Position numbers and translations under genes: made by a program
Assembly: GCA_009699025.1 (NCBI GenBank)
Contig: WLOZ01000017.1
Span: 1 to 14,270 of the forward strand
DNA length: 14,270 nt
Origin: Actinomycetota bacterium
GTDB lineage: Bacteria; Actinomycetota; Actinomycetes; S36-B12; CAIYMF01
Direction: 5' to 3'
Part shown: positions 13,843-14,270 of the stretch, one piece after another
Numbering within the stretch: position 1 is the stretch's first letter
Layout of the letters: each line of letters starts with the position of its first letter
Notes under the pieces: generated by a model
Told to the model about the DNA's origin: nothing
The model's input: the letters and a program-made list of their open reading frames with translations, nothing else
Databases searched by the model: none

Positions 13843-14270
13843 CACAGCAGCCGGGCGTCGAGGTGGGCGAAGGGTCCGTCGACCGTGCGCTGAGCATGGG
13901 CCACGCGCTCGGCCTGGGGGCCGCGCCCCGACGCAATGAGGTCGGCGAGCCGGTGGAAGTCGGCGTGGTGCCCGAGGTGTCGCTGACGGGCGTAATGCGC
14001 CGCGGTGTCCTTGGTGACCATGAAAGCCCAGTCACTGGACAGCGCTAGAAGCGCGCTACGCACGAGCTGGTCGAGAGCGGGGTCGCGCCGGCCATCTCCG
14101 CCGTCGTGCGCTTTGTCGACCATGTCGAGGAGTCGGCCCTGCAGCGAGTCGTTCTCAGCGACCAAGTCGGCCACGGCGTTGCCCTCCCACACCCGCCAGT
14201 CTTTGCCCGACCCCCACGACCCCGACTCGAGGTCGACCCGGCCCTCAACCGCACCAGAGTCGAGGGCACC
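13842..14270 (-). CDS. GH57/DUF1957 1,4-alpha-glucan branching enzyme, C-terminal part
   Basis: The last 142 residues are present, and the gene continues past the window's right edge. The visible part begins ALDSGAVEGRVDLESG, then has SWGSGKDWRVWEG, then LVRSALLALSSDWAFMVTKDTAAHYARQRHLGHH and the terminal PFAHLDARLL. This is the helical C-terminal domain of actinobacterial GH57 branching enzymes (Rv3031 type), which make alpha-1,6 branches in cytoplasmic alpha-glucans. The SSDWAFM-TKDSA-type block and the HLDARLL ending are characteristic. The GH57 catalytic Glu and Asp lie in the unseen N-terminal barrel, so activity cannot be judged. The stop (13842-13844) overlaps the start of the GT4 gene, meaning a branching enzyme and a chain-elongating transferase are made from one message. 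Confidence 0.9.
   Translation of the reverse strand, partial: GALDSGAVEGRVDLESGSWGSGKDWRVWEGNAVADLVAENDSLQGRLLDMVDKAHDGGDGRRDPALDQLVRSALLALSSDWAFMVTKDTAAHYARQRHLGHHADFHRLADLIASGRGPQAERVAHAQRTVDGPFAHLDARLL

Noticed and set aside
11797..13849. The same GTGGGCGGCATCACAG string occurs at 11795-11810 and 13833-13848, at the starts of the toxin remnant and the glycosyltransferase gene.
   Set aside because: Both encode a TGATG stop-start overlap followed by Met-Pro-Pro-Thr. The surrounding sequences are unrelated, so this is convergent use of common codons rather than a repeat.
13144..13893. A 249-codon plus-strand frame opposite the glycosyltransferase gene.
   Set aside because: It is the antisense shadow of a well-conserved GT4 gene and has no domain or Shine-Dalgarno.
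1..14270. CRISPR arrays, tRNA or rRNA genes, integrases, transposase genes and phage genes.
   Set aside because: None was seen on reading both strands. The only repeats are the 11-bp tandem array, the two 86-bp elements and the regulator gene relic.

Overview
The window is high-GC DNA packed with short intergenic gaps, 4-bp GTGA overlaps and GTG starts. Its gene families are typical of Actinomycetota: a DUF3417-type glycogen phosphorylase, and an Rv3032-like glycosyltransferase next to a GH57/DUF1957 protein. The order or genus cannot be fixed from the sequence alone.

Layout. (1) Positions 1-6045 are glycogen breakdown genes with an insertion. An alpha-glucan phosphorylase (glgP, +) and a glycogen debranching enzyme (glgX, -) face each other around a complete Xre-RES toxin-antitoxin operon (2759-3900). 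The operon has its own palindromic operator and sits beside an 11-bp G-rich tandem repeat. (2) Positions 6167-8624 (+) are a tight operon: enoyl-CoA hydratase, SAM methyltransferase and left-handed beta-helix acyltransferase. (3) Positions 8739-10871 encode a secreted four-domain purple-acid-phosphatase-like protein. A 57-residue single-pass membrane protein (11116-11289), short enough to be overlooked, follows. (4) Positions 11308-12565 form a decaying island on the minus strand. An intact XRE regulator is followed by a truncated nucleotidyltransferase-type toxin. Two 86-bp direct repeats flank the pair, and each contains a long hairpin. A 63-bp relic of a second copy of the regulator gene lies in front of the promoter. 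(5) Positions 12571-14270 (-) are a GT4 glycosyltransferase translationally coupled to the 3' end of a GH57/DUF1957 alpha-glucan branching enzyme that runs off the window.

How the genes may work together. GT4 plus GH57, a methyltransferase, a sugar-type O-acyltransferase and an EchA protein recall, from memory, the M. tuberculosis Rv3030-Rv3039c neighbourhood. That neighbourhood includes genes linked to cytoplasmic alpha-1,4-glucan and methylglucose lipopolysaccharide (MGLP) synthesis. Here it lies next to glycogen phosphorylase and debranching enzyme. The window may therefore be one large alpha-glucan or modified-polysaccharide locus into which two toxin-antitoxin modules and a secreted phosphatase have been inserted. 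The metabolic link is inference. The individual enzyme families are well supported.
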